DNA of 64,000 nucleotides, taken from the NCBI GenBank assembly GCA_958296235.1, contig OY282457.1:3033338-3097337 (forward strand), read 5' to 3'. This document shows, one piece after another, positions 17,565 to 26,130 of the stretch (positions are counted from its first letter, which is position 1; each line of letters opens with the position of its first letter). This stretch comes from an uncultured Candidatus Binatia bacterium. GTDB lineage: Bacteria; Desulfobacterota; Binatia; Bin18. Under the pieces are notes generated by a model that worked only from the letters and a program-made list of their open reading frames with translations, did not search any database and was not told the origin of the DNA. Position numbers and translations under genes: made by a program.

Positions 17565-18134
17565 ATGAAAATCGGACTCATCGCCGACTCGCATATCCCG
17601 GAGGCCATGCCGGAGCTCCCCGGCCAGGTACGGACAGTGTTCGCCGGGGTTGACCTGATTGTCCATGCCGGCGATCTGCACTGCCTGGCCGTGCTGGACT
17701 GGCTCGAAGCGATCGCGCCGGTGGTGGCGTGTCGGGGGAATGGCGACGAAGGCTCAGGCGGCCGCGCCGTCGTCCCGGAAGACCCCCGGCTGCACGAGAC
17801 CGTGGTGACGCAGTGTGCCGGCTACACGCTGGGGCTGGTTCACGATGTACTTGATCCGAACGCATATCCGCACTGGCCGATTGAGCGAACGATGGAGCAG
17901 GCTTTTGGCCGGCGGACCGATATCATTGTCTGCGGCCATACCCATGTCGAGCGTGTCCAGCGCTACGCCGATGTCTTGGTCATTAATCCCGGCAGTCCGA
18001 CCTATCCGCACAATTACACGGCTCAGCCGGGCACAGTGGGCCTGCTGGCCCTGGAAGAGGGCGGGGGCGGCACGGTTGAGATCATAGATCTCAAGACGCT
18101 GGCCGTGTTGCCGGAATTTTCGACGACGTTCTGA
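17565..18134 (+). CDS. YfcE/MJ0936-type metallophosphoesterase
   Basis: A 189-residue phosphoesterase with the four metal motifs: GLIADSH, HAGDL, GNGDE and CGHTHVERV. This is the compact MJ0936/YfcE form that hydrolyses phosphodiesters such as cyclic nucleotides. The ATG at 17565 begins the conserved MKIGLIADSH; the longer open frame upstream overlaps the divergent acyl-CoA dehydrogenase promoter. It converges on moaA. Confidence 0.92.
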   Translation: MKIGLIADSHIPEAMPELPGQVRTVFAGVDLIVHAGDLHCLAVLDWLEAIAPVVACRGNGDEGSGGRAVVPEDPRLHETVVTQCAGYTLGLVHDVLDPNAYPHWPIERTMEQAFGRRTDIIVCGHTHVERVQRYADVLVINPGSPTYPHNYTAQPGTVGLLALEEGGGGTVEIIDLKTLAVLPEFSTTF

Positions 18135-18164
18135 CTCGGGCGGCGTGTCCCAGGTGGCGCGCCC

Positions 18165-19178
18165 TTAGCCACCCAGACTAATCATCTCGATTTTTTTATG
18201 CTCTTTGGGGTCGTAGCCGGCTCCCGAGCGCAGGGCCGCCAGGCGTTCTTCCGAGTAGCGGTCTGTCCGCTGGAGCCAGACCTTTTGCAGCATACCGAGC
18301 AGCGTGTCATCGCTGGCCCCACCGCGCAGCAGGACCTTGAGGTTGTGGCCGGTGTTGGCAAAGAGACAGGTCACGAGTCTGCCATCCGCGGTCAGCCGCG
18401 CGCGCGTACAGGACGCACAGAACGGCTCCGTGACCGAGGCGATCACCCCGATATCACCGCTGCCATCGACGCATTGATAATCCACCGCGGGTGCGCTGCC
18501 ACCTTTTCGGCCCACTTCCCGGAGGGGAAAGCGGGTGTTGATAATGTCCAGGATTTCCTGCTTGGGCACGATGGTGTCCGACTGCCAGTGATTGGCATTG
18601 CCCACGTCCATGAACTCAATGAAACGGATGGCAAAGCCCTGCTCAAGCGAGAACGTCACCAGATCGATGATCTCGTCGTCATTCACCCCGCGCTCGATGA
18701 CCGCGTTGATCTTAATCGGCGAGAACCCGTATTCCTTGGCTACAAACAGACCGCGCAGAACTTTCGGCAAGTCTCCGCGCTTGGTCATGCGTCGAAAACG
18801 CTCGGGTTTGAGGCTGTCGAGGCTGACGTTCAGCCGGCGTAAGCCGGCCGCTTTCAGGGCCTGAGCTTTTTCGGCCAGGGTTGAGCCATTCGTAGTGAGG
18901 CAGAGATCACGCAGGCCGTCGAGGTCGGACAGGCTTTGGATGAGTTGCTCAAGGTCCCGCCGGGCCAGGGGCTCGCCCCCGGTCAAGCGAATTTTCTCGA
19001 CCCCAAGCTGAATAAACAGGCGGGCCAGCCGCGTGATTTCCTCAAACGTCAGGACCTCGCTTTTGTCCAGCCAGTCATAGTCGTCCAGCGGCATGCAATA
19101 GGTGCAGCGAAAATTGCACCGGTCGGTGACGGAAATGCGCAGGTCCTTGACCGGGCGTTGCAGGGTATCAAGCAGCAT
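18165..19178 (-). CDS. moaA: GTP 3',8-cyclase (molybdenum cofactor biosynthesis protein A)
   Basis: A 337-residue radical SAM enzyme performing the first step of molybdopterin synthesis. The SAM cluster is CNFRCTYC (Cys21, Cys25, Cys28). The second cluster lies in FCASCTRARLTADG with the downstream CLF cysteine. The invariant C-terminal double glycine is present (SLGG). A likely promoter lies just upstream. No other moa gene is adjacent. Confidence 0.97.
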   Translation of the reverse strand: MLLDTLQRPVKDLRISVTDRCNFRCTYCMPLDDYDWLDKSEVLTFEEITRLARLFIQLGVEKIRLTGGEPLARRDLEQLIQSLSDLDGLRDLCLTTNGSTLAEKAQALKAAGLRRLNVSLDSLKPERFRRMTKRGDLPKVLRGLFVAKEYGFSPIKINAVIERGVNDDEIIDLVTFSLEQGFAIRFIEFMDVGNANHWQSDTIVPKQEILDIINTRFPLREVGRKGGSAPAVDYQCVDGSGDIGVIASVTEPFCASCTRARLTADGRLVTCLFANTGHNLKVLLRGGASDDTLLGMLQKVWLQRTDRYSEERLAALRSGAGYDPKEHKKIEMISLGG

Positions 19179-19199
19179 GCAGTCTCCTTAAGGCCGCCT

Positions 19200-19227
19200 A
19201 TTATAATGATTTTGCCGCGTGAGCCAA
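19200..19227 (-). promoter_or_regulatory. Candidate moaA promoter
   Basis: On the minus strand TTGGCT (19227-19222) is separated by 16 bases from a perfect TATAAT (19205-19200). The expected transcription start lies about 15 bases before the moaA ATG, with room for the AAGGAG ribosome-binding site. Sequence pattern only. Confidence 0.4.
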
Positions 19228-19252
19228 GGTGATCCGAGTGAGAGAGTTTTGT

Positions 19253-19281
19253 TTGACATATTGATGTCCAGTTCATATGTA
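19253..19281 (+). promoter_or_regulatory. Candidate promoter for VapB-like gene, possibly leaderless
   Basis: A perfect TTGACA (19253-19258) is followed after 17 bases by TATGTA (19276-19281). The conserved start codon of the VapB-like gene is at 19289, where transcription itself would begin, and no Shine-Dalgarno is visible. This suggests a leaderless transcript, which is inference. Confidence 0.35.
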
Positions 19282-19288
19282 TTGGTGT

Positions 19289-19609
19289 ATGCGTACAACC
19301 ATCCGACTCGATGATGAGCTGCTGGCCTCAACCAAGCAACTCGCCCTCCAAACAGGGCGCACTCTGACCGCGGTCATCGAAGATGCGCTGCGGGAAGTGT
19401 TGGCTCGACATAAAAACCAGCAGGAAAAAACATGGATCCGCCTCACAACCGTTACGGGGAAAGGGCTGTTGCCGGGCGTTGATCTTGATGCTGCTGCCTC
19501 GCTATTTCCGGCGCTGAGACCGGGCAGCTCTTCGACCGGCCCGACAAGGCACTTCGCGCAACCCCCTGAGGAACCGGAGGGTGTCAGTGGCCAGCGGTTA
19601 CACCATTGA
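19289..19609 (+). pseudogene. Orphan VapB-like ribbon-helix-helix antitoxin with foreign C terminus
   Basis: Residues 1-73 match VapB-type antitoxins: MRTTIRLDDELLASTKQLA (ribbon-helix-helix), RTLTAVIEDALREVL and the RGLxPGVDLD-like neck KGLLPGVDLDAAASLF. The family ends a few residues later; here about 35 unrelated residues follow because the frame runs into inserted DNA. No VapC toxin follows. The antitoxin domain may still fold. The ATG at 19289 fits the family start. Confidence 0.65.
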
Positions 19610-20180
19610 CGAACGAGGCGAGCGCACCCGCGTCAATGTCGGCGGGAAGAGGCTGCGTCCATGCGGCACTCACGCAGCGTTTCAGCGCCACCGTAAGCGC
19701 GAGGAGGAGCCTTGCGCCGCCTGCGCCGAAGCCGAGGTTCGGTGGCCGCGCTACACGAAGAGCCGCGACAAGTACCAACGCCGGAAAAAATCCGGTGCGT
19801 CCGCCGACGAACTCGGTCCACTCAACGAGGAACGGCTTCGCCTTGAACTTGAGTACCGATCGCTAGAGCGGACGACGGACACTCCCCAACCGCCGCCGAG
19901 CCGCCAGTGGAAGGTGTACCGATTCGACTTTGCTAACGGTTCACAGTACGTGGGCATCACCCAACGCTCCGTTGCGGCTCGCGCATCTGAGCACACATCC
20001 GGGTCCGAACGCCTTACAGGCGGCTCCGCAGAGATCAGCAGGTTGGTAGCAGAGGGTGTCGACTACAAGCTCTGCACGATCGCGACCGACCTGACCCAAG
20101 CCGAAGCGGAAGCGATGGAGCGCTCTGAGATCGCCAAGCTTCCGCAGCCGCTCAACATCAAGGGTCGGATCAAGGGGTGA
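19587..20180 (+). CDS. Phage-like protein with zinc-knuckle motif and GIY-YIG nuclease-like domain
   Basis: A 197-residue protein. Residues about 24-46 hold CGTHAAFQRHRKREEEPCAAC, a Cys-His-Cys-Cys metal-binding pattern common in actinobacterial phage proteins. After a charged linker, residues about 107-180 read KVYRFDFANGSQYVGITQRS followed by ARASEHTSG, a GIY-YIG-type fold with VYRF/YVGIT strands and a downstream Glu. It may be a homing-type or phage nuclease. The GTG at 19587 has a perfect GGAGG six bases upstream. It is a clear outlier among metabolic neighbours. Confidence 0.65.
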   Translation: MASGYTIDERGERTRVNVGGKRLRPCGTHAAFQRHRKREEEPCAACAEAEVRWPRYTKSRDKYQRRKKSGASADELGPLNEERLRLELEYRSLERTTDTPQPPPSRQWKVYRFDFANGSQYVGITQRSVAARASEHTSGSERLTGGSAEISRLVAEGVDYKLCTIATDLTQAEAEAMERSEIAKLPQPLNIKGRIKG

Positions 20181-20231
20181 CGACAGTAAGAATCACCCGG
20201 ATAGCCCGACCTTTCAGCGGAGGAGGAACGC

Positions 20232-20993
20232 ATGCGTATCAAAGACAAGGTGGCGCTGGTGACTGGCGGCAGTCGAGGCATAGGCCGGGCGATTTGCGTG
20301 CGCCTGGCCGAGGAGGGCGCGAAAGTCGCCATTGCCGATATTCTGGAAGACGAAGCCCGGAAGACCGCCGACGATATCCTGGCCGCCGGTGGGCAGGCCC
20401 AAGTGGTCAAAACCGATGTGACGCAACTCGGCCAAGTCCAGGCCTGCGTGAGACAAGTGACCGATACCTGGGGAGCGATTGACGTGCTGGTGAATAATGC
20501 CGGTTGGGACAAGATAGAGCCCTTTCTCAACAGTGCGCCCGAGACCTGGGAGAAGGTGATTGCGATTAACCTGCGCGGTCCTATTCATTTTTGCCATACC
20601 GTAGCGGCGCAGATGGCTGAGCGTGGCCAGGGCAAGATCATTTCGATCAGCTCGGATGCCGGCCGGGTCGGCTCGACTGGAGAGGCGGTCTATTCCGCCT
20701 GCAAAGCCGGGATTATCGGCTTTTCCAAAACGCTGGCGCGTGAGCTGGCTCGCGCCAAGATCAATGTCAACGTGGTCTGTCCCGGTCCCACGGATACGGC
20801 GCTGCTCCAGCAGGTTTCGTCGGGCGAAAAGGGAGCCAAAATTATCGACGCCATGACCCGCGCAGTCCCGTTTCGGCGTTTGGGTCAGCCCGAAGAAATT
20901 GCAAACGCGGTCGCGTTTTTTGCCTCGCCGGATGCGGATTTTGTGACCGGCCAGGTCTTGTCTGTCAGCGGTGGGCTGACCATGACGGGCTAG
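20232..20993 (+). CDS. BadH-like short-chain dehydrogenase
   Basis: A 253-residue SDR with TGGSRGIG (NAD binding), NNAG, and the Ser/Tyr/Lys triad in SISSDAG and YSACK. The segments NNAGWDKIEPF, GSTGEAVYSACK and VVCPGPTDTALL closely resemble BadH, the 2-hydroxycyclohexanecarboxyl-CoA dehydrogenase of cyclohexanecarboxylate degradation. It begins a run of six plus-strand genes ending with a Rieske dioxygenase pair, which suggests alicyclic or aromatic acid catabolism. Substrate assignment is inference from similarity. Confidence 0.9.
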   Translation: MRIKDKVALVTGGSRGIGRAICVRLAEEGAKVAIADILEDEARKTADDILAAGGQAQVVKTDVTQLGQVQACVRQVTDTWGAIDVLVNNAGWDKIEPFLNSAPETWEKVIAINLRGPIHFCHTVAAQMAERGQGKIISISSDAGRVGSTGEAVYSACKAGIIGFSKTLARELARAKINVNVVCPGPTDTALLQQVSSGEKGAKIIDAMTRAVPFRRLGQPEEIANAVAFFASPDADFVTGQVLSVSGGLTMTG

Positions 20994-21012
20994 GATCGAA
21001 AGGAATAATCGC

Positions 21013-21798
21013 GTGCGTTTTGCAAACAAAGTGGCTCTTATCACCGGTTCTTCACGGGGCATAGGCCGAGCGATTGCCCTGCGGCTGGCGTCCGAGGGGG
21101 CAAGGATCGGTGTGAATTACCGCCGCAATGCGGCCGAAGCGGAAGCGGTTGCCGCCGGGATCGCCCAACGGGGCTCCGAAGCGTTACTGCTCCAGGCTGA
21201 TATGAGTGACGCCGAGGCGGTCCGGGCGATGTTTCGGCAGGTGAAGAAGACATTCGGCTGTCTGGATATTCTGGTCGCCAATGCCGCGGCCACCGCCTTT
21301 CGGCCGCTGTTGCGCCAAGGCGAACACAATGTGACCCGGACCTTTGATCTGACCATCACCGGCACCCTGGTTGCCGTGCAGGAAGCGGTGCCCTTGATGG
21401 CCGGCCGCCAGGGAAAAATCGTCACTATATCCGGCATCGATTCCTTACGTATGCTGGCCGGCCACGGGCTGCTAGGCGCGGCCAAAGCCGCCTTGGAAAA
21501 CATGACGATGTATCTGGCGCACGAACTCGGCCCACGTGGGATTGCCGTCAACGGCATCAACCCCGGCCTGATTCGGACCGACTCGGCGCAAATGTACGCG
21601 GGCGGGGAGGCGGCCTACGCGCAGTATGAGCGCGACGTCATTCCCCAGACACCGGCCGGCCGGACCGGCCGGCCGGAAGATATTGCTGCGGTGGCCGCCT
21701 TTCTATGCTCCGAGGATGCCGATTTTATTCGCGGCCAGACCCTGCTCGTGGATGGCGGCTTGCTGTCATCGTCCATCGCCAGTCGGGAGCCGGCGTAG
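21013..21798 (+). CDS. FabL-like SDR lacking the catalytic tyrosine
   Basis: A 261-residue SDR of the enoyl-ACP reductase III (FabL) type. NADP-binding TGSSRGIGRA, ANAA, and the C-terminal PAGRTGRPEDIAAVAAFL and GQTLLVDGG are canonical. FabL enzymes use Tyr seven residues before Lys; here that position is His in GHGLLGAAK. The reductase chemistry may be changed or lost. It lies 19 bases after the BadH-like gene and is probably cotranscribed with it. Confidence 0.87.
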   Translation: MRFANKVALITGSSRGIGRAIALRLASEGARIGVNYRRNAAEAEAVAAGIAQRGSEALLLQADMSDAEAVRAMFRQVKKTFGCLDILVANAAATAFRPLLRQGEHNVTRTFDLTITGTLVAVQEAVPLMAGRQGKIVTISGIDSLRMLAGHGLLGAAKAALENMTMYLAHELGPRGIAVNGINPGLIRTDSAQMYAGGEAAYAQYERDVIPQTPAGRTGRPEDIAAVAAFLCSEDADFIRGQTLLVDGGLLSSSIASREPA

Positions 21799-21937
21799 CC
21801 GCTTTGGCTGCGGTATCCTGACCGCGAGGTCGAAGGAGTCAAGCGTCCGCTCAACCTCTGTCACCGGACCGCCGGCTTTGGTATGCTGCAAGCCACGCCC
21901 GAGTGATACGCCTGGAATTATCAAGGAGGGATGTCCT

Positions 21938-22477
21938 ATGGCCGAACACGTCAAGGTCAAAATCAAACCGCTTACCGCCGCAGTCTTCGCACCCTACGGG
22001 AAAGTCCTGGAACAGAAAAAGTTGATCTACCCCGAGGTCGAAGAGGGCCGGGTCGCCATGGAAATGCTGTCGTTTCAGTACCGACCCGACGCTAAAATTA
22101 TGGATCAGATGGCCATCCATTTTTCCTATAACCAGACTTTCATTCCTGTCCAGGGGTCTTTGATTCTGGTCGTCGCCCCGCCCCCCGACAGTCGCGAGGG
22201 AGGCCCTGAGGACTATGCGTTTGATTATGACAACGTGGCCGCTTTTAACGTCGATCCCGGTCAGGCGGCCTTCATCTATAAGGGCACGTGGCATAACGCG
22301 CTGACCCTGGGCAAAGAATGCTCGTTTATTAATGTGACCCGTAAGAACGAGGGCGAAGGCATCAGTCCCGCCGGTGAGATGGAGGGCAAGATTGAGCAGG
22401 CCCACGCCGTGCGGTCGTATGTCGAGTTCGTGGACATGAAAAAGCGGGACGGGCGGGTCATTGAACTCGAAGTCTGA
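21938..22477 (+). CDS. Ureidoglycolate lyase family (AllA-like cupin) protein
   Basis: A 179-residue cupin of the ureidoglycolate lyase family: KPLTAAVFAPYGKVLE at the N terminus, the NQTFIPVQGSLILVVAPPP strand block and FIYKGTWHNALTLG with a metal-type His. AllA releases urea from ureidoglycolate, but no other purine catabolism gene is here, so the true substrate is probably another small acid. The ATG at 21938 is 7 bases after AAGGAGGG. Confidence 0.85.
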   Translation: MAEHVKVKIKPLTAAVFAPYGKVLEQKKLIYPEVEEGRVAMEMLSFQYRPDAKIMDQMAIHFSYNQTFIPVQGSLILVVAPPPDSREGGPEDYAFDYDNVAAFNVDPGQAAFIYKGTWHNALTLGKECSFINVTRKNEGEGISPAGEMEGKIEQAHAVRSYVEFVDMKKRDGRVIELEV

Positions 22478-22487
22478 GGAGAGGACT

Positions 22488-23603
22488 GTGACGTATAAGA
22501 TCATCTCTGCCGACTCCCATATGTGCGAGCCACCGACGTTGTGGGTAGACCGCATAGAGCAGCGGTTTCGCGACCAGGCGCCCCGGGTGGTCAAAAACCC
22601 CGGCGATAAAAAAGGCCACTTCTTTATGTGCCAGGACCTGCCGCCGCTCCGCCTCTCCGGGGCATTTGCCGCGGGTCGGACGTTTAATAAAGACTTTATG
22701 GAAGCCGGCCCCGAAGACGCCCTGCCCGGTGGCTGGGACCCGGCGGCCCGGCTGAAAGACATGGAGCTGGACGGCATTCAGGCCGAAGTCCTGTACACCA
22801 CCTGTGCCTTTGTCCTGTTCTGGCTGGAAGACGCCGCGCTGCAACACGCCTGCTTCCGGGTCTATAACGACTGGCTGGCCGAGTTTTGCCGTTATGACCC
22901 CAAGAAGTTCGCCGGCCTGGGGCTGATCTCCCTGTTTGATATTGAGCAGGGTTGCGCCGAGCTTGAGCGCTGTCAGAAAATGGGTCTCAAAGGGGCCATG
23001 ATCTGGGCCTCGCCGCCCGATGACCGACCCTACGGTTCGGCGGCCTATGAGCGCTTCTGGGCAACGGCCCAAGAGCTTGAGATGCCCCTGTCGCTGCACC
23101 TGGCGACCGGACGCAGTAAGGATAGCCAACAGGACGAGTCGGACATTGCCGAGCTGTATGTGCGCATGATTATTCGCCCCAGTGAGATGCAGCATTCTTT
23201 TTTGCGGCTGGTCTTCAGCGGGGTGCTGGAACGCTTCCCGCATCTCAAGTTTGTCTCAGCCGAGGGCGATATCGCCTGGGTGCCGCATTTATTGGAGCGC
23301 GCGGATAAATACTATCGGCGGTTTAAGCAAGGCTATGGGGTAAAGCTGTCGCTCAAACCGAGCGAGTACTTCCAGCGTCAGATGTACGCCACTTTTATTG
23401 ATGACCCCGTGGGGCTCAAAACCTACCCTCTGGCCGGCGGGGCGGAGCACTTCATGTGGTCCACCGATTATCCGCACCAGGCCTCCACCTTTCCGCATAC
23501 CCAGGAAACGCTGGAGAGCGCCTTTCAGGATGTGCCGGAAGCAGATAAACAGAAGATGACACGCGATAATGCGTCGAAGCTATACGGATTGCCAGTGGAG
23601 TAG
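22488..23603 (+). CDS. Amidohydrolase (ACMSD-like) family protein
   Basis: A 371-residue TIM-barrel amidohydrolase-2 protein. It begins IISADSHMCEPPTLW, where DSHxxEP replaces the HxH pair as in many decarboxylase-like members. The barrel continues with GLISLFDIEQG, LSLHLATG (metal His), FSGVLERFPHLKFVSAEGDIAWVPHLLERAD and WSTDYPHQAST (metal Asp). Related enzymes decarboxylate or hydrolyse aromatic ring-cleavage products. The GTG at 22488 follows GAGGAGAGGACT. It lies directly before the Rieske oxygenase genes. Confidence 0.9.
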   Translation: MTYKIISADSHMCEPPTLWVDRIEQRFRDQAPRVVKNPGDKKGHFFMCQDLPPLRLSGAFAAGRTFNKDFMEAGPEDALPGGWDPAARLKDMELDGIQAEVLYTTCAFVLFWLEDAALQHACFRVYNDWLAEFCRYDPKKFAGLGLISLFDIEQGCAELERCQKMGLKGAMIWASPPDDRPYGSAAYERFWATAQELEMPLSLHLATGRSKDSQQDESDIAELYVRMIIRPSEMQHSFLRLVFSGVLERFPHLKFVSAEGDIAWVPHLLERADKYYRRFKQGYGVKLSLKPSEYFQRQMYATFIDDPVGLKTYPLAGGAEHFMWSTDYPHQASTFPHTQETLESAFQDVPEADKQKMTRDNASKLYGLPVE

Positions 23604-23607
23604 GCAT

Positions 23608-24864
23608 ATGCAGACACAACCCAACGGAAACGGTAGCAACGGGACTTCTTTTTCCTGGCCGACAGAAGGCGGCGCGCGGGTGCCGTATCAGGTCTTTTAT
23701 GACCCCGCCATTTATGCCCAGGAGCAGGACAAGCTCTTTCGTGGCCCCATCTGGAATTATGTGGCGCTCGAAGCGGAAGTGGCGCAGCCGGGTGATTTCA
23801 AATCGACCTTTATCGGCGACACGCCGGTTGTGGTCACGCGCGACAAAGAGGGCGGGCTGAACGCCTTCGTGAATCGCTGCGCGCACCGCGGCGCTATGGT
23901 CTGCCGTGAACTGAGCGGCAACCGCCCGACCCATACCTGCATCTACCACCAGTGGAGCTATGATCTCAAAGGCAATCTGACCGGGGTGCCGTTCAAGAAA
24001 GGGATCCGCGGCGTGGGCGGCTATGGCGAGGATTTTGATCGGTCCGAACATGGCCTGCGCACCCTCCGCGTCGCCACCTATCGCGGCCTGATCTTCGCCT
24101 CGTTCAGCCCGGACGTTGAGCCGCTGGAGGACTATCTCAGTCCGCCCATGCGAGAATGGCTGGACCGTCTGTTCAATCGGCCCGTCCAGGTCCTGGGTCA
24201 CACCCGCCAGTGGGTGCAGGCCAACTGGAAGCTGTATTTTGAAAACGTCAAAGACCCGTATCACGCCAGCCTGCTGCATATGTTTCACGCCACGTTTGGC
24301 CTGTACCGGTCGTCGCAACAGGGCGGTGTCATCATGGACGCCCACTCGCGCCACGACGTGCTGCACGCCAAGCCGCGGGCTGAGGAAGATCTCTCGACGT
24401 ATGAATCCGGGCTGCACAGCTACCAGAAGGGCTATCAGCTGGCTGACCCGTCCGTGCTCCAAGGCCGGCCCGAGTTTGAGGGCCTCTTTATTCAGACCAT
24501 CTTTCCCTGTCTGATTGTTCAGCAGATTGCCAATACGCTGGCCGTCAGGCAGGTTCTGCCCAAAGCGCCGGATCGTTTTGAGCTGATCTTCACGTATTTC
24601 GGCTATGAGGACGATGACGAGGAAATGCGTGAGATTCGTCTGAAACAGGCCAACCTGGTTGGTCCGGCCGGCCTGATTTCCATGGAGGACGGCTATGCCG
24701 CCGAGATTGTCCAGCAATCGGTGACGGGCGACCGCAGCGCGACGTCGTTTGTTGAAATGGGGGGAACCGAGGTCGCAGACGAACAAAGCCTGATTACGGA
24801 AACCGCCATCCGTGGGTTTTGGGGCTATTATCGCGACACTATGGGCTTTCACGCCGGTGCGTAA
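23608..24864 (+). CDS. Rieske ring-hydroxylating dioxygenase, alpha subunit
   Basis: A 418-residue oxygenase component. The Rieske [2Fe-2S] ligands are CAHRGA and, 17 residues on, CIYHQW. The mononuclear iron site is the DPYHASLLHMFH motif with a later Asp. It resembles anthranilate/salicylate-type enzymes and dihydroxylates aromatic rings using electrons from a separate reductase, which is not encoded nearby. The ATG at 23608 overlaps nothing and lies 4 bases after the amidohydrolase. The beta subunit follows. Confidence 0.93.
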   Translation: MQTQPNGNGSNGTSFSWPTEGGARVPYQVFYDPAIYAQEQDKLFRGPIWNYVALEAEVAQPGDFKSTFIGDTPVVVTRDKEGGLNAFVNRCAHRGAMVCRELSGNRPTHTCIYHQWSYDLKGNLTGVPFKKGIRGVGGYGEDFDRSEHGLRTLRVATYRGLIFASFSPDVEPLEDYLSPPMREWLDRLFNRPVQVLGHTRQWVQANWKLYFENVKDPYHASLLHMFHATFGLYRSSQQGGVIMDAHSRHDVLHAKPRAEEDLSTYESGLHSYQKGYQLADPSVLQGRPEFEGLFIQTIFPCLIVQQIANTLAVRQVLPKAPDRFELIFTYFGYEDDDEEMREIRLKQANLVGPAGLISMEDGYAAEIVQQSVTGDRSATSFVEMGGTEVADEQSLITETAIRGFWGYYRDTMGFHAGA

Positions 24865-24882
24865 GCGGGGAAGGTGAGGGCC

Positions 24883-25377
24883 ATGAGTGGCATGAGCGCT
24901 ATTGAAACCCGTTTTGCGGTCGAAGACCTGTTGCACGCCTATGTGGCCTGTCTGGATCATGACGAACTCGAAGACTGGCCCAACTTTTTTGTCGAAGAGT
25001 GTCTGTATCAAGTTATTCCCCATGAGAATGCGTCGCAGGACCTGCCCATCTCGCTGATCTATTGTGACAGTCGAGGCATGTTGCAGGACCGGGTGACCGC
25101 CTACCGCAAGGCCAATTATTATGCGCCCCATCTGTACCGCCACGTGGTCAGCGGGGTGCGGGTTCTCGGTGAAGACAACGGCGTGATTACGGCCCGGGCC
25201 AACTACGTGGTTCTCCAGACCCACCTGGACCCGGTCGATTACGGCAGCACCGAGGTGTATAGCGCCGGCGAGTATCGAGACAAAGTGATTATCAACGACG
25301 GGGTTGCCAGGTTAAAAGAGAAAATCGTTGTGGTTGACACCAGTCGGATTTCGTCGCTGCTGGCGACGCCGCTGTAA
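24883..25377 (+). CDS. Ring-hydroxylating dioxygenase, beta subunit
   Basis: A 164-residue SnoaL-like small subunit. Visible are VEDLLHAYVACLDHDELEDWPNFF, ECLYQVIPHENA, the RVTAYRKANYYAPHLYRHVVS segment and the terminal YRDKVIINDGVARLKEKIVVVDT. It packs with the alpha subunit to form the hexamer. It lies 18 bases downstream of alpha; ATG 24883 is preferred for its purine-rich upstream region. It ends the six-gene catabolic operon. Confidence 0.92.
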   Translation: MSGMSAIETRFAVEDLLHAYVACLDHDELEDWPNFFVEECLYQVIPHENASQDLPISLIYCDSRGMLQDRVTAYRKANYYAPHLYRHVVSGVRVLGEDNGVITARANYVVLQTHLDPVDYGSTEVYSAGEYRDKVIINDGVARLKEKIVVVDTSRISSLLATPL

Positions 25378-25393
25378 GGGGTCTGTCCCCCAG

Positions 25394-26098
25394 CTATTCA
25401 AATCCCCGCGTCTCTTCGCCGGTAGTCCGGGGAGAATGACGTACCGCTCGTTTCCCGGCTCCCCAGACGATTGCCAGTGAGAGCGCGCTCCACAGTCCGG
25501 CCCAGATAAAAGCCGGTACCGCAGTTAGCTCTGCCAAAATAACCGCGTCTGTCCGCGCGCCGATAAAGAGGAAATCCGTGAGGTCATACACGGCATACAG
25601 CGAACTCGCGACCGCCAGGATGTCCACGATATAGTGCGTACCCGGAAAGGGCCGGCGCGAGAGTAAAGCAAAGGTCAGGGCGGTCCCGCAGCCAAATACC
25701 AGCCCAAAGCCATTACGCACAAAAACGAGTGTCACCAGCCCGAAGAAAACAGCCAGCCCAAAGAAGATCGCCGAAGCCCACTCGTCCCGGGTTGAGAGCA
25801 GGAGCAGCAAGCCGCCAAAAAGGGCGCTGCCGATATAGCCGGCAGCGGCAATGAACAGCGAGTTGCCGCCAACATGCTGGACATAGCCCGACTGCCACGG
25901 TGTCACCACCATGGAGACCACCTGCCCGCCGGTAAGCACCGTGGTGAACGCATGGCTCGCTTCGTGGATAAAGACCACGAAAATTTTAATCGGGTAGAGA
26001 AACGGCGTATGCCAGAAGAGCAGCGACACAAAACCGATAGTGAGGAAAACCAGCAGTTGGCGGAGGTTCAGTGGTCGGAGGTGTTGACTGTCTTGCAT
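25394..26098 (-). CDS. M50B-type integral membrane metalloprotease-like protein
   Basis: A 234-residue polytopic membrane protein. The zinc motif HEASH lies near residue 47 in VVFIHEASHAFTTVLTGG, within a run of about six hydrophobic helices. It matches the peptidase M50B-like family, whose substrates are unknown. The chosen ATG at 26098 precedes the conserved region. The open frame continues upstream but there it only translates the 56-bp repeat at 26131-26186. It stands alone between convergent and divergent neighbours. Confidence 0.8.
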   Translation of the reverse strand: MQDSQHLRPLNLRQLLVFLTIGFVSLLFWHTPFLYPIKIFVVFIHEASHAFTTVLTGGQVVSMVVTPWQSGYVQHVGGNSLFIAAAGYIGSALFGGLLLLLSTRDEWASAIFFGLAVFFGLVTLVFVRNGFGLVFGCGTALTFALLSRRPFPGTHYIVDILAVASSLYAVYDLTDFLFIGARTDAVILAELTAVPAFIWAGLWSALSLAIVWGAGKRAVRHSPRTTGEETRGFE

Positions 26099-26130
26099 CG
26101 GTATTTCGTTCCCATCCTGTTCTCTCGCTC

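Noticed and set aside
16493..17653. 386-residue open frame on the plus strand opposite the acyl-CoA dehydrogenase
   Set aside because: The dehydrogenase on the minus strand has all family motifs; the opposite frame has none.
23452..25224. 590-residue open frame on the minus strand opposite the Rieske alpha and beta genes
   Set aside because: It mirrors the plus-strand genes, has no family motifs and its composition (many Gly/His/Ala) is typical of an antisense shadow in GC-rich DNA.
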